Positions 40,117 to 49,230 of a stretch of 64,000 bases of DNA are shown here, piece after piece. Positions within the stretch are counted from its first letter, which is position 1, and each line of letters opens with the position of its first letter. The notes under the pieces were generated by a model. It saw only the letters and a program-made list of their open reading frames with translations, was not told the DNA's origin and did no database searches. The DNA comes from Jatrophihabitans sp964252635. GTDB taxonomy: Bacteria > Actinomycetota > Actinomycetes > Mycobacteriales > Jatrophihabitantaceae. The translations under genes and the position numbers were made by a program. Location: NCBI RefSeq assembly GCF_964252635.1, contig NZ_CAXUNP010000015.1, positions 1 through 64,000 of the forward strand, given 5' to 3'.

Positions 40117-41486
40117 GCCGGACCAGCTCCGGACGTTTCCCGGACGGTTTCCGCTGGGGCGCGGCCACGGCGGCGTACCAGATCGAGGGTGCGGTCGCCG
40201 AGGGCGGACGCACCGCCTCGATCTGGGACACCTTCGCGCACACCCCAGGTCGCGTGCACGCCGGTGACACCGGCGACGTGGCCTGCGACCATTACCACCG
40301 GCTCGACGAGGACCTCGACCTGATGAGCCACCTCGGGCTGCAGGACTACCGGTTCTCGGTGTCCTGGCCGCGGGTCGTGCCCGGGGGCAGCGGTGCACCG
40401 AATCCGGCCGGGCTGGACTTCTACGCACGTCTGGTCGACCGCCTGCTCGAACGGGGCATCCGGCCCGTCGCCACGCTCTACCACTGGGACCTGCCCCAGG
40501 AACTCGACGACGCCGGTGGCTGGTTGAACCGGGACACCGCGGAACGGTTCGCCGAGTACACCGCCGTCGTGGCTGCGCACCTGGGTGATCGAGTGGCGTC
40601 GTTCACGACCCTGAACGAGCCGTGGTGCTCAGCCTTCCTCGGCTACGCCAGCGGTGAGCACGCACCGGGTCACCGCGACCGCGCGTCGGCGTTCCTGGCG
40701 GCCTACCACCTGCTGACGGCCCACGGCCTTGGGACGGAGGTGTTGCGGTCGGTCCTGCCCGGCGGTGGCGACGTGTCGGTGACGGTGAACCCGGCCGTCG
40801 TCCGGGCGGCGTCCGAGGCCGACGAGGACGTCGCCGCGGCCGACCACGTCGACCTCATCGCCAACCGGGTGTTCCTGGAGCCGCTCATGCACGGGCGGTT
40901 GCCCGCCGGTCTGGTCGAGGCCACGGCCGACGTCACCGACTGGGCCTTCGTGCGCAGCGAGGACCTCGCGCGGGCCGGTGAGCGGGTGGACCGCCTGGGC
41001 GTCAACTACTACTCGTCCAGCGTGGTGTCGGCGAAGCCCGGTCCCGGCGGGGCGACGGTGTTCCCGGGCTCGGCCGACGTGTACGTGTTGCCGTCGCGCG
41101 GCCGGACCACCGCGATGGGCTGGCAGATCGACCCGGACGCGTTCGTGGCGCTGCTCGTCGACCTGGACCGCGCGTACCCCGGGATGCCGATCGCCGTCAC
41201 CGAGAACGGCGCCGCCTACCCGGACACCACGTCCGCGGACGGAGCCGTCCGGGACGAGGCGCGGGCCGAGTACCTCGTCGAGCACGTGGGTGCGGTGCGG
41301 CGTGCGATCGAGGCCGGCGTCGACGTGCAGGCCTATTACGTGTGGTCGCTGCTCGACAACTTCGAGTGGGCGTGGGGCTACTCGCAACGGTTCGGCATCG
41401 TGCACGTCGATTTCGAGACCCAACGACGTCGCATCAAGCACAGCGGCGAGGTGTTCCGCCGGATCGTCAGGGACGGCGGGGTCTGA
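40113..41486 (+). CDS. GH1 beta-glucosidase
   Basis: A 457-aa glycoside hydrolase family 1 enzyme. N-terminal signature FRWGAATAAYQIEGAVAEGG, acid/base Glu in TTLNEPW, nucleophile Glu in VTENGAAY, and the aglycone/glycone-binding WSLLDNFEWAWGYSQRFG. There is no signal peptide, so hydrolysis is cytoplasmic after import. Coupled to the permease gene by ATGA. Together with LacI and the ABC genes it makes a beta-glucoside (possibly cellobiose-type) uptake and cleavage operon; the exact sugar is inference. Confidence 0.93.
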   Translation: MSRTSSGRFPDGFRWGAATAAYQIEGAVAEGGRTASIWDTFAHTPGRVHAGDTGDVACDHYHRLDEDLDLMSHLGLQDYRFSVSWPRVVPGGSGAPNPAGLDFYARLVDRLLERGIRPVATLYHWDLPQELDDAGGWLNRDTAERFAEYTAVVAAHLGDRVASFTTLNEPWCSAFLGYASGEHAPGHRDRASAFLAAYHLLTAHGLGTEVLRSVLPGGGDVSVTVNPAVVRAASEADEDVAAADHVDLIANRVFLEPLMHGRLPAGLVEATADVTDWAFVRSEDLARAGERVDRLGVNYYSSSVVSAKPGPGGATVFPGSADVYVLPSRGRTTAMGWQIDPDAFVALLVDLDRAYPGMPIAVTENGAAYPDTTSADGAVRDEARAEYLVEHVGAVRRAIEAGVDVQAYYVWSLLDNFEWAWGYSQRFGIVHVDFETQRRRIKHSGEVFRRIVRDGGV

Positions 41487-41531
41487 CGGCTCATCCGTAC
41501 GGCGCGGGTCGTCAGGCAGTAGGTTCGCACC

Positions 41532-41795
41532 ATGCAGGGTGACCAGTTGACATGGCATTGGGAGATCCCGAACGCGAACCCGTTCGCGCACGGCATCGAC
41601 CTGGGGTTCAAGGCCGGGTTCGCCGGCGACAAGGCGCCGAAGAAGGCCGAGTCCGACGCCGAGACGAGCGCCTACGAGGCCGGAGTCGCGGCGCGCAGGG
41701 AACTGCGCGACGAGTCGCGCCGGTTCTCCGAGCTGCGGGTCTACTTCACCGACGACGACCACGTCGCCTACGAGCTCACCGAGCGCACCGACTGA
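41532..41795 (+). CDS. Small hypothetical acidic protein
   Basis: An 87-aa protein I do not recognise (MQGDQLTWHWEIPNANPFAH, then FKAGFAGDKAPKKAES, ending VYFTDDDHVAYELTERTD). It is rich in Asp/Glu and has no membrane segment. Good third-position GC supports coding. No strong SD is visible. It is 45 bp downstream of the beta-glucosidase in the same direction, but may be an independent gene. Confidence 0.55.
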   Translation: MQGDQLTWHWEIPNANPFAHGIDLGFKAGFAGDKAPKKAESDAETSAYEAGVAARRELRDESRRFSELRVYFTDDDHVAYELTERTD

Positions 41796-41902
41796 TTCGT
41801 GTCGTTCGCCGGGTTGGTCCGGCCGGCGCGCGGGTAGGGGAGGGGCAGAGCGCACAGCCGGTGCCGCTCACGCGGCGTCAGCCGCAGCGAAGGGAGCCCG
41901 CC

Positions 41903-42067
41903 ATGCCGGGAATGGACGACCTCAAGAAGATGGCCGACGACCACGACGATCAGGTCGACAAGGGCCTGGAGAAGGCCGGGGACGCGGCGGGCGACAAGTT
42001 CGGCCACGAGGACCAGATCGACAAGGGCGTCGACAAGGCCCAGGAGCGCACCGGCGACGACAGCTGA
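41903..42067 (+). CDS. MT0933-like antitoxin-family small protein
   Basis: A 54-aa, very charged protein (MPGMDDLKKMADDHDDQVDK, then GLEKAGDAAGDKFGHEDQID). The repeated QVDKGLEKAGD/QIDKGVDKAQE pattern matches the MT0933-type antitoxin family (PF14013), also reminiscent of CsbD-like stress proteins. No toxin gene is adjacent, so an antitoxin role is doubtful here. AGGGAG lies 6-7 nt before the ATG. A terminator follows. Confidence 0.75.
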   Translation: MPGMDDLKKMADDHDDQVDKGLEKAGDAAGDKFGHEDQIDKGVDKAQERTGDDS

Positions 42068-42083
42068 CGCACTGCGCAGCACG

Positions 42084-42114
42084 AGGCGGGTGGACCCTCT
42101 GGGTCCGCCCGCCT
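42084..42114. terminator. Hairpin terminator between convergent small-protein and yjbQ genes
   Basis: A 14-bp stem with one G-T pair (AGGCGGGTGGACCC at 42084-42097 with 42101-42114), a 3-nt loop and TTGT after it. It serves the plus-strand gene and possibly the minus-strand gene whose stop is at 42129. Confidence 0.75.
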
Positions 42115-42128
42115 TGTGCGTTCCCGGG

Positions 42129-42533
42129 TCAGCCCTCCAGGATGCTCAACCGCACCGTCCGCACCGGGTTGTCGACGTTGGTGTCCACCAGGCAGATCGA
42201 CTGCCACGTACCGAGCGTCAGCCGGCCCGACACGACCGGCACCGTGATCGACGGCGCCACCAGCGCGGGCAGCACGTGGTCGCGGCCGTGACCCGGGCTG
42301 CCGTGGTGGTGGCGCCAGCGGCCGTCGCGCGGCAGCAGCTCCTCCAGGGCGGCGAGCAGGTCGTCGTCGCTGCCCGCCCCGGTCTCGAGGATCGCGACCC
42401 CCGCGGTGGCGTGCGGGACGAACACACTGAGCAGGCCGTCGGCGGAGTCGGCCACGAAGGCCGCGCAGTCGCGCGTGAGGTCGTGCACCTGGGGCCGTCC
42501 GCCGGTACGGACCTCGATCGTTGTCGTGTGCAT
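42129..42533 (-). CDS. YjbQ/UPF0047 family protein
   Basis: A 134-aa protein of the YjbQ (UPF0047) family, seen in HATAGVAILE, the central HHHGSPGHGRDHVLPALVAPS region, and VSGRLTLGTWQSICLVD. Some members complement thiamin phosphate synthase weakly, but the physiological role is open. The ATG at 42533 has AGGAT 8 nt upstream; the in-frame start further upstream is less likely. Its start region is divergent from the large BTAD regulator. Confidence 0.88.
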   Translation of the reverse strand: MHTTTIEVRTGGRPQVHDLTRDCAAFVADSADGLLSVFVPHATAGVAILETGAGSDDDLLAALEELLPRDGRWRHHHGSPGHGRDHVLPALVAPSITVPVVSGRLTLGTWQSICLVDTNVDNPVRTVRLSILEG

Positions 42534-42586
42534 GTCACGATCCTGCCCGCCCCACCGTGTCGCGATCACGTGGGACAGTGGACGCC

Positions 42587-45500
42587 GTGCAGATCGCGTT
42601 GCTCGGGCCGCTGCAGGTCCACGACTCGTCCGGCCGGGCGGTCGAGATCGCCGGGACGCGCCTGCGCACCCTGCTGATCCGGCTCGCGCTCGACGCCGGG
42701 CGTCCCGTCAGCACCCGCGCGCTCGTCGACGCGGTCTGGGGTGACCGACCTCCCGCCGACGAGGCCAATGCCTTGCAGACCCTGGTGTCGCGGCTGCGGC
42801 GCTCGCTCGGTGACCCGTCGGCGATCGCGGCCTCGCCGGCCGGCTACCGCCTCGTCGCCGACCCCGAGGACGTCGACGCCTTGCGCTTCGAACGGCAGGC
42901 CGTCGAGGGCGCCGCGGCCCTGCGGCGGGGCGACCACGGTTCAGCCACGCCGTTGCTCGCGGCCGCGCTCGACCTCTGGCGCAGCCCGAGCCTGGTCGAG
43001 GTGGTCGGCGACTGCGGGGAGGCCGTGCTGGGCCGGGCTGCGCGTCTCGACGACCTGCGCCTCGAGGCCGAGGTCGACTACGCCGAGACGACGGGTGCCA
43101 CCGACGTCGCCGGGCTCACCGCCCTCGCGGCCGCGCATCCGCTCAACGAGCGGCTCACCGGGCTGCTGATGCGGGCCCTCGGCGCGTCCGGTCAGCAGGC
43201 CGAGGCGCTGCGCATCTACGACCAGCTGCGGACCAGGTTGGCCGATGAGTTGGGTGTCGACCCGTCTGCGGAGGTGCAGCAGGTGCACCTCGCCCTCGTC
43301 CGCGGCGAGCTCGAACCGGCGCCCGCTCCGGCCGTGCGACGCACCAACCTCAAGGCGCAACTGACGAGCTTCATCGGCCGCGAGGACGAGGTCGCGCGGA
43401 TCGCGAAATCGCTCGAGCAGAACCGTCTCGTGACGCTGGTGGGGCCGGGCGGAGCCGGCAAGACGCGGCTGGCCGCCGAGACCGCGGCGAGCATCGTCGA
43501 CCGCGCCCCCGACGGGGTCTGGCTGGCCGAGCTGGCCGGCGTCACCTCGGGTGCGGACGTGCCGCAGGCCGTGCTGTCGGGTGTCGGGCTGCGCGAGATC
43601 CACCTGATGGACCGCGGCGCCACCGTCACCGCCCGCGACGCCATGAGCCGGTTGCGTGAGGGCCTCGCCGAGCGCAACGCGATCCTGATCCTCGACAACT
43701 GCGAGCACGTCATCGAGGCGGCGGCGCAGCTCGCCGAACAGCTGCTCGGCGACTGCCCTTCGCTGCGGGTCATCGCCACCAGCCGCGAGCCGCTGGGCAT
43801 CATCGGCGAGACCCTGCTCGCCGTCCCGGCGCTGGGCCAACCCGCCGCGACTGCAGGTGCCGCGGAGGCGCTGGAGTACCCGGCGGTGCGGCTGTTCGCC
43901 GATCGGGCCGCGGCGGTCGCGCCCGATTTCGCGGTCGACGACACCACGGTCGCCGCCGTCATCGAGGTCGTACGCCGCCTCGACGGCCTGCCGCTGGCCA
44001 TCGAGCTGGCCGCGGCCCGCCTGCGCACCCTGCCCATCGACGAGATCTTCGGTCGGCTCTCCGACCGCTTCCGCCTGCTCACCGGGGGCAGCCGCACGGC
44101 CCTGCCGCGGCACCGCACCCTGCGCGCGGTCGTCGAGTGGAGCTGGGAGCTGCTGACCCTGCCCGAGCGGCACCTCGCCGAGTTGCTGGCCGTCTTCCCG
44201 GCCGGGATCACCACGGCGTCGGCCACCGCCGTCCGCCCCGACGACGTCGACGCCGAAGAGGTGCCCGATCTCATCGCGTCGCTGGTCGACAAGTCGCTGC
44301 TGCAGCCCGTCGGCGACGGTCGACGCACCCGCATGCTGGAGACGCTCCGCGAGTACGGCGTCGAGCGCCTCGTCGAGCGCGGCGAGCTCGCTGCCGCTCG
44401 TGAGCGGCACAGCGAGTATTTCGCGGCCCTGCTCGACGAGGCCTCGCCGCACCTGACGACGGCCGGGCAGCTGCCCTGGTTCGCGACCCTCGGCCTCGAG
44501 CGCGAGAACATCCTGGCCGCCATGCGCCTGCGCTGCGATCTGGGGGACGCCGACGTCGCCCGCCGGATGGCCGTCCAGCTGTCGCTGTTCGCCATGATGC
44601 TCGGCGACCACGGTGACGTGCCGAGCCTGGTCGACGAGGCGCTGGCCGTACCCGGAGGTACGGACCGAGGTCTCGAGCTGATGGCCCGCACGTTGCGGAC
44701 CATGAACGCCACCGCCGCGGGCTCGAGCGCGCAGGAGGTGGGGGAGATCGAGCGGGAGCTGCAGGCCATCGCGCGCGAGTTCGACGACGTCGACACGTCC
44801 ACCATGACGGCCATGGCCGTGCTGCGACCAGCCGTCGCGTTCTTCGCCCAGGACCGCGAGCGAATGGCGCGGTTCGCGGCGGAGTCCCTCGCCGACGGGG
44901 ACGTCTGGGCCCAGGCCGCCACACACATGTTCCTGGCCAACATGGCCGAGAACGACGGTGACGTCGACCTGATGCGTGAGCAGACCCTGGCGGCGCTCGT
45001 CCAGTTCCGCGAGGTGGGGGAGCGCTGGGGCCTGGCGAGCACGTTGCGCACGCTGGGGGCGGTGCACGTGCTCGACGGCGACCTCGACGCGGCGGTCGAG
45101 GCCTACGAGGAGAGTTTGGAGCTCGTCAGCGAGCTGAACTCCAACGACGACAAGCTCTTCTCCTACGCGCGTCTGGCCGACATCGCCCTGCGCCGTGGTG
45201 AGCTCCAGGCGGCCCGACGTTACGTCGAGCTGGCCCAGAACTGCGCCGAGGCCAGCGGCGGGATCGAGGCGGTGTTCATCTCCGCGATGTTGGGCGACAT
45301 CGAGTGGCGCGTCGGCAACGAGCAGCACGGCCGCGAGCTGCACGCGGACGGGATGCGGAAGCTCGACGAGCTGCCGCGTGAGCACCCGATGCGCGGCCAC
45401 ATCCGCACCTTCCTCCTGGTGCTGGCAACCCGCATCGCCCTGCGCGACCAGGACCTCACCGCGGCCGGCCGTACCGCCCACGAGGCGTACACCGCGGCCC

Positions 45501-45772
45501 GCGGCGCCAGGGACCTGCCCCTGCTCGCCACCGCAGGTGTGGTCGCGGCCGAAGTGGAGGTCGCGCGCGGCCACCACGAGTCCGCGGCCGAGGTCCTCGG
45601 GGCGTCGGCGCGGCTGCGCGGTGCCGACGACGAGACCGCGCTCGACGTCAGCGCGCTGACGACGGTGCTGCGCGACGAGCTCGGGGACGATCCGTTCGAG
45701 CGCCTCTACGAACGAGGCCGGGCGCTCACCTCCGAGGAGGCGAGCGCCCGGCTCGAGGTGCCGGTGGAGTGA
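42587..45772 (+). CDS. Large BTAD/NB-ARC/TPR transcriptional regulator
   Basis: A 1061-aa multidomain regulator. An OmpR-type winged helix (residues 1-95; VQIALLGPLQVHD, GTRLRTLLIRLALD), BTAD (to ~245; GLLMRALGASGQQAEALRIY), an NTPase with P-loop VGPGGAGKTRLAAE (~284-297), Walker B ILILDNCEHV, and then a winged helix and TPR repeats to the C-terminus (YEESLELVSELNSNDDKLFS). This is the full-length architecture lacking in the regulator at 6038. Start GTG 42587 or 42578; no good SD, possibly leaderless. No linked biosynthetic cluster. It converges with the DrrB-like gene across a 25-bp tandem repeat. Confidence 0.9.
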   Translation: MQIALLGPLQVHDSSGRAVEIAGTRLRTLLIRLALDAGRPVSTRALVDAVWGDRPPADEANALQTLVSRLRRSLGDPSAIAASPAGYRLVADPEDVDALRFERQAVEGAAALRRGDHGSATPLLAAALDLWRSPSLVEVVGDCGEAVLGRAARLDDLRLEAEVDYAETTGATDVAGLTALAAAHPLNERLTGLLMRALGASGQQAEALRIYDQLRTRLADELGVDPSAEVQQVHLALVRGELEPAPAPAVRRTNLKAQLTSFIGREDEVARIAKSLEQNRLVTLVGPGGAGKTRLAAETAASIVDRAPDGVWLAELAGVTSGADVPQAVLSGVGLREIHLMDRGATVTARDAMSRLREGLAERNAILILDNCEHVIEAAAQLAEQLLGDCPSLRVIATSREPLGIIGETLLAVPALGQPAATAGAAEALEYPAVRLFADRAAAVAPDFAVDDTTVAAVIEVVRRLDGLPLAIELAAARLRTLPIDEIFGRLSDRFRLLTGGSRTALPRHRTLRAVVEWSWELLTLPERHLAELLAVFPAGITTASATAVRPDDVDAEEVPDLIASLVDKSLLQPVGDGRRTRMLETLREYGVERLVERGELAAARERHSEYFAALLDEASPHLTTAGQLPWFATLGLERENILAAMRLRCDLGDADVARRMAVQLSLFAMMLGDHGDVPSLVDEALAVPGGTDRGLELMARTLRTMNATAAGSSAQEVGEIERELQAIAREFDDVDTSTMTAMAVLRPAVAFFAQDRERMARFAAESLADGDVWAQAATHMFLANMAENDGDVDLMREQTLAALVQFREVGERWGLASTLRTLGAVHVLDGDLDAAVEAYEESLELVSELNSNDDKLFSYARLADIALRRGELQAARRYVELAQNCAEASGGIEAVFISAMLGDIEWRVGNEQHGRELHADGMRKLDELPREHPMRGHIRTFLLVLATRIALRDQDLTAAGRTAHEAYTAARGARDLPLLATAGVVAAEVEVARGHHESAAEVLGASARLRGADDETALDVSALTTVLRDELGDDPFERLYERGRALTSEEASARLEVPVE

Positions 45773-45870
45773 GTCGTCCTACGCCTTCCGGCGCTGAGTT
45801 GTCCTACGCCTTCCGGCGCTGAGTTGTCCTACGCCTTCCGGCGCTGAGTCGTCCTACGCCTTCCGGCGGT
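45771..45870. repeat. Four tandem copies of a 25-bp unit covering a gene end
   Basis: Units at 45771-45795, 45796-45820, 45821-45845 and 45846-45870, each GAGT(C/T)GTCCTACGCCTTCC plus GGCGCT (last: GGCGGT). The last copy contains the final codons (RRKA-stop) of the ABC permease at 45854; the other three are its duplicates. Each unit holds CGCC-TTCC-GGCG, a short hairpin, so the array may act in termination between the convergent genes. Confidence 0.9.
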
Positions 45871-46693
45871 AGGCCCGCAGCGCCAGCGGCACGAACACCA
45901 CCACCAGCCCGACCATCCAGCCGGCCGTCCAGGCCAGGTTGTGCGCCACCGGGCCACCGACCAGCAGACCGCGGACGCTGCCGACCAGGTGCGAGATCGG
46001 GTTGACCTTGACGAAGGCCTGCAGCCAGCCGGGCATCGTCGACGTGGCGACGAAGGTGTTGCTGCCGAAGGACAGCGGCAGGACGAGCAGGAACATGATG
46101 CCCTGCACCGAGCCCGACGTCCGCACGATCATGCCCACGAAGACCGAGACCCAGCAGAAGCAGAGGGCAAAGGCCAGTACCAGGCCCAGCGCGGCGAGCG
46201 CGGCCAACGGGTCGGTGGTGATGCGGAACCCGATCACGTAACCGAAGCCGATGAAGATCGCGCACAGCAGGACGTAACGCAGCAGGTCGGCGAGCACCGC
46301 GCCGACCAGGGGCGCCGACCGGGCGATGGGCAGCGAGCGGAACCGGTCGAAGATGCCCTTCTCGATGTCGGCGTTGAGGTTCTGCCCGAGCGAGATGCTG
46401 CCGAGCGCGACCTGCTGGCCGAGCAACCCGGGAAGCAGGAACTGCAGGTAGTGGTGGGTCGAGCCGCCGGCGATCGCACCACCGAAGACGTAGGTGAACA
46501 GCAGCAGGAAGATGATCGGCTGCAGGGTCACATCGATGAGCTGTTCCGGCGTGCGCATGGTCTTGATCAGGTTGCGCTTCGCGAGCACGAGGGAGTGCCT
46601 CAGGTCGCGGAAGCGCGGTGGCGCCGAGCTCGATGTGGCCGCCGTGGGCAGGGACGGTGCCGGGGGAGCGCTCAGGGTGGTCGTCATGGTCAC
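45854..46693 (-). CDS. ABC-2 type permease (DrrB-like exporter)
   Basis: A 279-aa ABC-2 permease. N-terminal polar Ala/Ser/Pro tail, then LAKRNLIKTMRTPEQLIDVT and six hydrophobic segments; the ABC-2 signature SFGSNTFVATSTMPGWLQAF and VNPISHLVGSVRGLL. GTG at 46693 overlaps the ATPase stop (GTGA), indicating coupling; ATG at 46687 is an alternative. Together with the ATPase it forms a DrrAB-like exporter of drugs or lipids. The last codons lie in a tandem repeat that extends past the stop. Confidence 0.9.
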   Translation of the reverse strand: MTMTTTLSAPPAPSLPTAATSSSAPPRFRDLRHSLVLAKRNLIKTMRTPEQLIDVTLQPIIFLLLFTYVFGGAIAGGSTHHYLQFLLPGLLGQQVALGSISLGQNLNADIEKGIFDRFRSLPIARSAPLVGAVLADLLRYVLLCAIFIGFGYVIGFRITTDPLAALAALGLVLAFALCFCWVSVFVGMIVRTSGSVQGIMFLLVLPLSFGSNTFVATSTMPGWLQAFVKVNPISHLVGSVRGLLVGGPVAHNLAWTAGWMVGLVVVFVPLALRAYRRKA

Positions 46694-47655
46694 GCGACCT
46701 CGCTTTCGGTGGTGTCGGTCGTGCCGGTGAGGGTGAAGAAGACCTCGTCCAGCGTCGGTAGGTGCAGGGACAGCTCGGTGACCGCGATGCCGGCCGCGTG
46801 CAGCCCGGCGACGACACCGGGGAGCGCGTCGCCGTCGGTGACGGGCACGGACAACGTGTCGCGACCCTCGCTCTCCGCCGGTGTGCCGACGACCGCCTCG
46901 AGCAGCCGGCCGACCTCGGGCAACGTGTCGGGGTCCGTGGGGCGGACGGTGAGCCGCTGGCCGCCGACCACCCGCTTCAGGCCCAGAGGGGTGTCGTGCG
47001 CGATGACCCGTCCGTGGTCGATCACCGAGATCTCGTCGGCGAGGGCGTCGGCCTCGTCGAGGTACTGCGTGGTGAGCAGCACCGTCGAGCCCTCGGTGAC
47101 GAGGTTTCTGACGACGTCCCACATCGCCTCCCGCTTGGAGGGGTCCAGGCCGGTCGTCGGCTCGTCGAGGAAGATCACCGCCGGGCGTCCGACGAGGGAC
47201 GCGGCCAGGTCGAGGCGGCGCCGCATGCCGCCCGAGTAGGTCTTGGCGACGCGGTCGGCGGCGTCGCCGAGCTCGAACCAGTCGAGCAGTTCGTGGGCGC
47301 GGCGGGTGGCCTCGGCGGAACGCAGGTCGAGCAGCTGGCCGATCATGCGCAGGTTCTGCAGGCCGGTGAGGTCGTCGTCGACGCTGGCGAACTGCCCGGT
47401 CAGACCCACCGACTGCCGGACCTTCACCGGGTCGGTGGCGACGTCGAACCCGGCGACGCGGGCCGAGCCGGAGTCGGCCTGCAGCAGGGTGGCCAGGATG
47501 CGGACGGCCGTGGTCTTGCCCGCGCCGTTGGGGCCGAGGACACCGAGCACGCTGCCCTCGCGGGCGGTCAGGTCGATACCGGCGAGGGCCTGGGTGGCGG
47601 TGGATCCCTTGCCGAAGCGCTTCGTCAGGCCTTGGGCTTCGATGGCGTTTGTCAT
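46690..47655 (-). CDS. ABC transporter ATPase (DrrA-like)
   Basis: A 321-aa ATPase. Walker A GPNGAGKTTAVRILATLL, Q-loop, signature YSGGMRRRLDLAASLVGRP, Walker B VIFLDEPTTGLD, and the DrrA-type C-terminal extension (LPTLDEVFFTLTG). The ATG at 47655 gives MTNAIEAQGLTKRFG; the SD is weak. First gene of a two-gene exporter operon, divergent from rph (103-bp gap). The substrate is unknown; no biosynthetic cluster is adjacent. Confidence 0.92.
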   Translation of the reverse strand: MTNAIEAQGLTKRFGKGSTATQALAGIDLTAREGSVLGVLGPNGAGKTTAVRILATLLQADSGSARVAGFDVATDPVKVRQSVGLTGQFASVDDDLTGLQNLRMIGQLLDLRSAEATRRAHELLDWFELGDAADRVAKTYSGGMRRRLDLAASLVGRPAVIFLDEPTTGLDPSKREAMWDVVRNLVTEGSTVLLTTQYLDEADALADEISVIDHGRVIAHDTPLGLKRVVGGQRLTVRPTDPDTLPEVGRLLEAVVGTPAESEGRDTLSVPVTDGDALPGVVAGLHAAGIAVTELSLHLPTLDEVFFTLTGTTDTTESEVA

Positions 47656-47758
47656 GACAGCACCATGCTCGGCGCCGCTGGCACCGCGCATGCACGCCGC
47701 TGGTACGGGCTGGCAGGCCCCGCCGGCGCCGTCGGACCCCGTCGTTAGGCTCACGGGT

Positions 47759-48481
47759 ATGCCTCGTCCCGACGCCCGTTCCGCCGATCAGCTCCGCCCC
47801 GTCACCATCACCCGTGACTGGCAGAAGTACGCCGAGGGGTCGGCGCTGGTCGAGTTCGGTGACACCAAGGTGCTCTGTTCGGCGTCGGTGCAGCAGGGTG
47901 TGCCGCGCTGGCGCAAGGGCAGCGGGCTGGGTTGGGTGACGGCCGAGTACGCGATGCTGCCGCGGGCGACCCTCACCCGTAACGACCGCGAGTCCGTCAA
48001 GGGCAAGATCGGCGGGCGCACCCACGAGATCTCCCGGCTGATCGGCCGCTCGCTGCGCGCGGCCATCGACCTGTCCGCTCTGGGCGAGAACTCGATCTCG
48101 ATCGACTGCGACGTGCTGCAGGCCGACGGCGGCACCCGCACCGCGGCCATCACCGGTGCCTACGTGGCGCTGGCCGATGCGGTGTCGTGGCTGCGGGCGA
48201 AGGGTTCTCTGGCGCAGCCGGAGCCGTTGATCAACTCCGTCTCGGCCGTGTCCGTCGGCGTCATCGACGGTGAGCCGCGCCTCGACCTGATGTACGAGGA
48301 GGACGTGCGCGCCGAGACCGACATGAACGTCGTGGTCACCGGCAAGGGCGAGTTCGTGGAGGTACAGGGCACCGCCGAGGGTGTGCCGTTCCGCCGCGAC
48401 GAGCTCGACGCCTTGCTCGACCTCGCCGTGGCCGGGTGTGCGGAGCTGGCGCGGCTGCAGTCCGACGCGCTCGGGCGCTGA
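47759..48481 (+). CDS. rph: Ribonuclease PH
   Basis: A 240-aa phosphorolytic 3'-5' exoribonuclease that trims tRNA 3' ends. Signatures: ALVEFGDTKVLCSASVQQGV, GLGWVTAEYAMLPRAT, GRTHEISRLIGRSLRAAIDL, DCDVLQADGGTRTAAITGA. Length and motifs are full and normal. The ATG at 47759 has no strong SD. It is followed 10 bp later by rdgB, a very common actinobacterial gene pair. Confidence 0.97.
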   Translation: MPRPDARSADQLRPVTITRDWQKYAEGSALVEFGDTKVLCSASVQQGVPRWRKGSGLGWVTAEYAMLPRATLTRNDRESVKGKIGGRTHEISRLIGRSLRAAIDLSALGENSISIDCDVLQADGGTRTAAITGAYVALADAVSWLRAKGSLAQPEPLINSVSAVSVGVIDGEPRLDLMYEEDVRAETDMNVVVTGKGEFVEVQGTAEGVPFRRDELDALLDLAVAGCAELARLQSDALGR

Positions 48482-48491
48482 GCGGGCCGTC

Positions 48492-49082
48492 GTGCGGGTG
48501 CTGCTGGCCAGTCGCAACGCCAAGAAGTTGGGCGAGCTGCGGCGCATCCTCGCCCCCAGCCTCCCGGGGCTCGAGGTGATCGGCCTCGACGACGTTCCCC
48601 CGTACGCCGAGGTACCCGAGTCGGGCGCGACCTTCGGCGACAACGCCCTCATCAAGGCCAGGGAGGGTTTCCGGCGGACCGGGCTGCCCACGGTCGCCGA
48701 CGACTCGGGCCTCGCCGTCGACGCGTTGAACGGCATGCCGGGCGTGCTGTCCGCCCGGTGGGCCGGGTCCCACGGCGACGACACCGCCAACCTGCGGCTC
48801 GTGCTCGACCAGGTCGGCGACGTACCGGACGATCGTCTGGGTGCGGCGTTCCAGTGCAGCGTGGCCTACGTGTCGGCGGACGGCGAGATCCTCACCGACG
48901 GCCGCATGCCCGGCCGGCTGGTTCGCGAGCCACGCGGCGCCAACGGTTTCGGCTACGACCCGATCTTCGTCCCGGACGGCTTCGACCGGACCAGTGCCGA
49001 GCTCGCCCCGGGCGAGAAGGACCGCATCAGTCACCGTGGCCAGGCGTTGCGCGCGCTCGCGGAGCGGCTCGCCGAGACGTAA
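48492..49082 (+). CDS. rdgB: RdgB/HAM1 non-canonical purine NTP pyrophosphatase
   Basis: A 196-aa ITP/XTP pyrophosphatase that removes deaminated purine nucleotides from the pool. Signatures: LLASRNAKKLGELRRIL, SGATFGDNALIKAREG, PTVADDSGLAVDALNGMPGV, GFGYDPIFVPDG and SHRGQALRAL. GTG at 48492 starts exactly at the conserved N-terminus. Co-transcribed with rph (10-bp gap). Confidence 0.97.
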   Translation: MRVLLASRNAKKLGELRRILAPSLPGLEVIGLDDVPPYAEVPESGATFGDNALIKAREGFRRTGLPTVADDSGLAVDALNGMPGVLSARWAGSHGDDTANLRLVLDQVGDVPDDRLGAAFQCSVAYVSADGEILTDGRMPGRLVREPRGANGFGYDPIFVPDGFDRTSAELAPGEKDRISHRGQALRALAERLAET

Positions 49083-49115
49083 TCGCCCCGAATAGCCCCG
49101 GATCAGAAGTGTGGG

Positions 49116-49188
49116 TGCGCCATCAGGGACTCGAACCCCGAACCCGCTGGTTAAGAGCCAGCTGCTCTGCCAATTGAGCTAATGGCGC
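49116..49188 (-). tRNA. tRNA-Lys (CUU)
   Basis: The minus strand folds as a cloverleaf: acceptor GCGCCAT/ATGGCGC, D-arm AGCTCAATTGGCAGAGC, anticodon stem GCTGG/CCAGC with loop CTCTTAA (anticodon CTT), T-arm with GGTTCGAGTCC. The 3' CCA is not encoded. Confidence 0.96.
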
Positions 49189-49230
49189 CGGTCATGCCGT
49201 CGGCCCGCCGAAGCGAGCCGAGAATCGAGA

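Noticed and set aside
42941..45577. Very long open frame (over 870 codons) antisense to the BTAD regulator
   Set aside because: It mirrors the third-position GC bias of the real gene, has no domain signature or SD, and is a shadow of the plus-strand gene.
45771..45870. 25-bp repeats as a possible CRISPR array
   Set aside because: Copies are directly adjacent with no spacers, and no cas genes are present. They are tandem duplications of a gene end.
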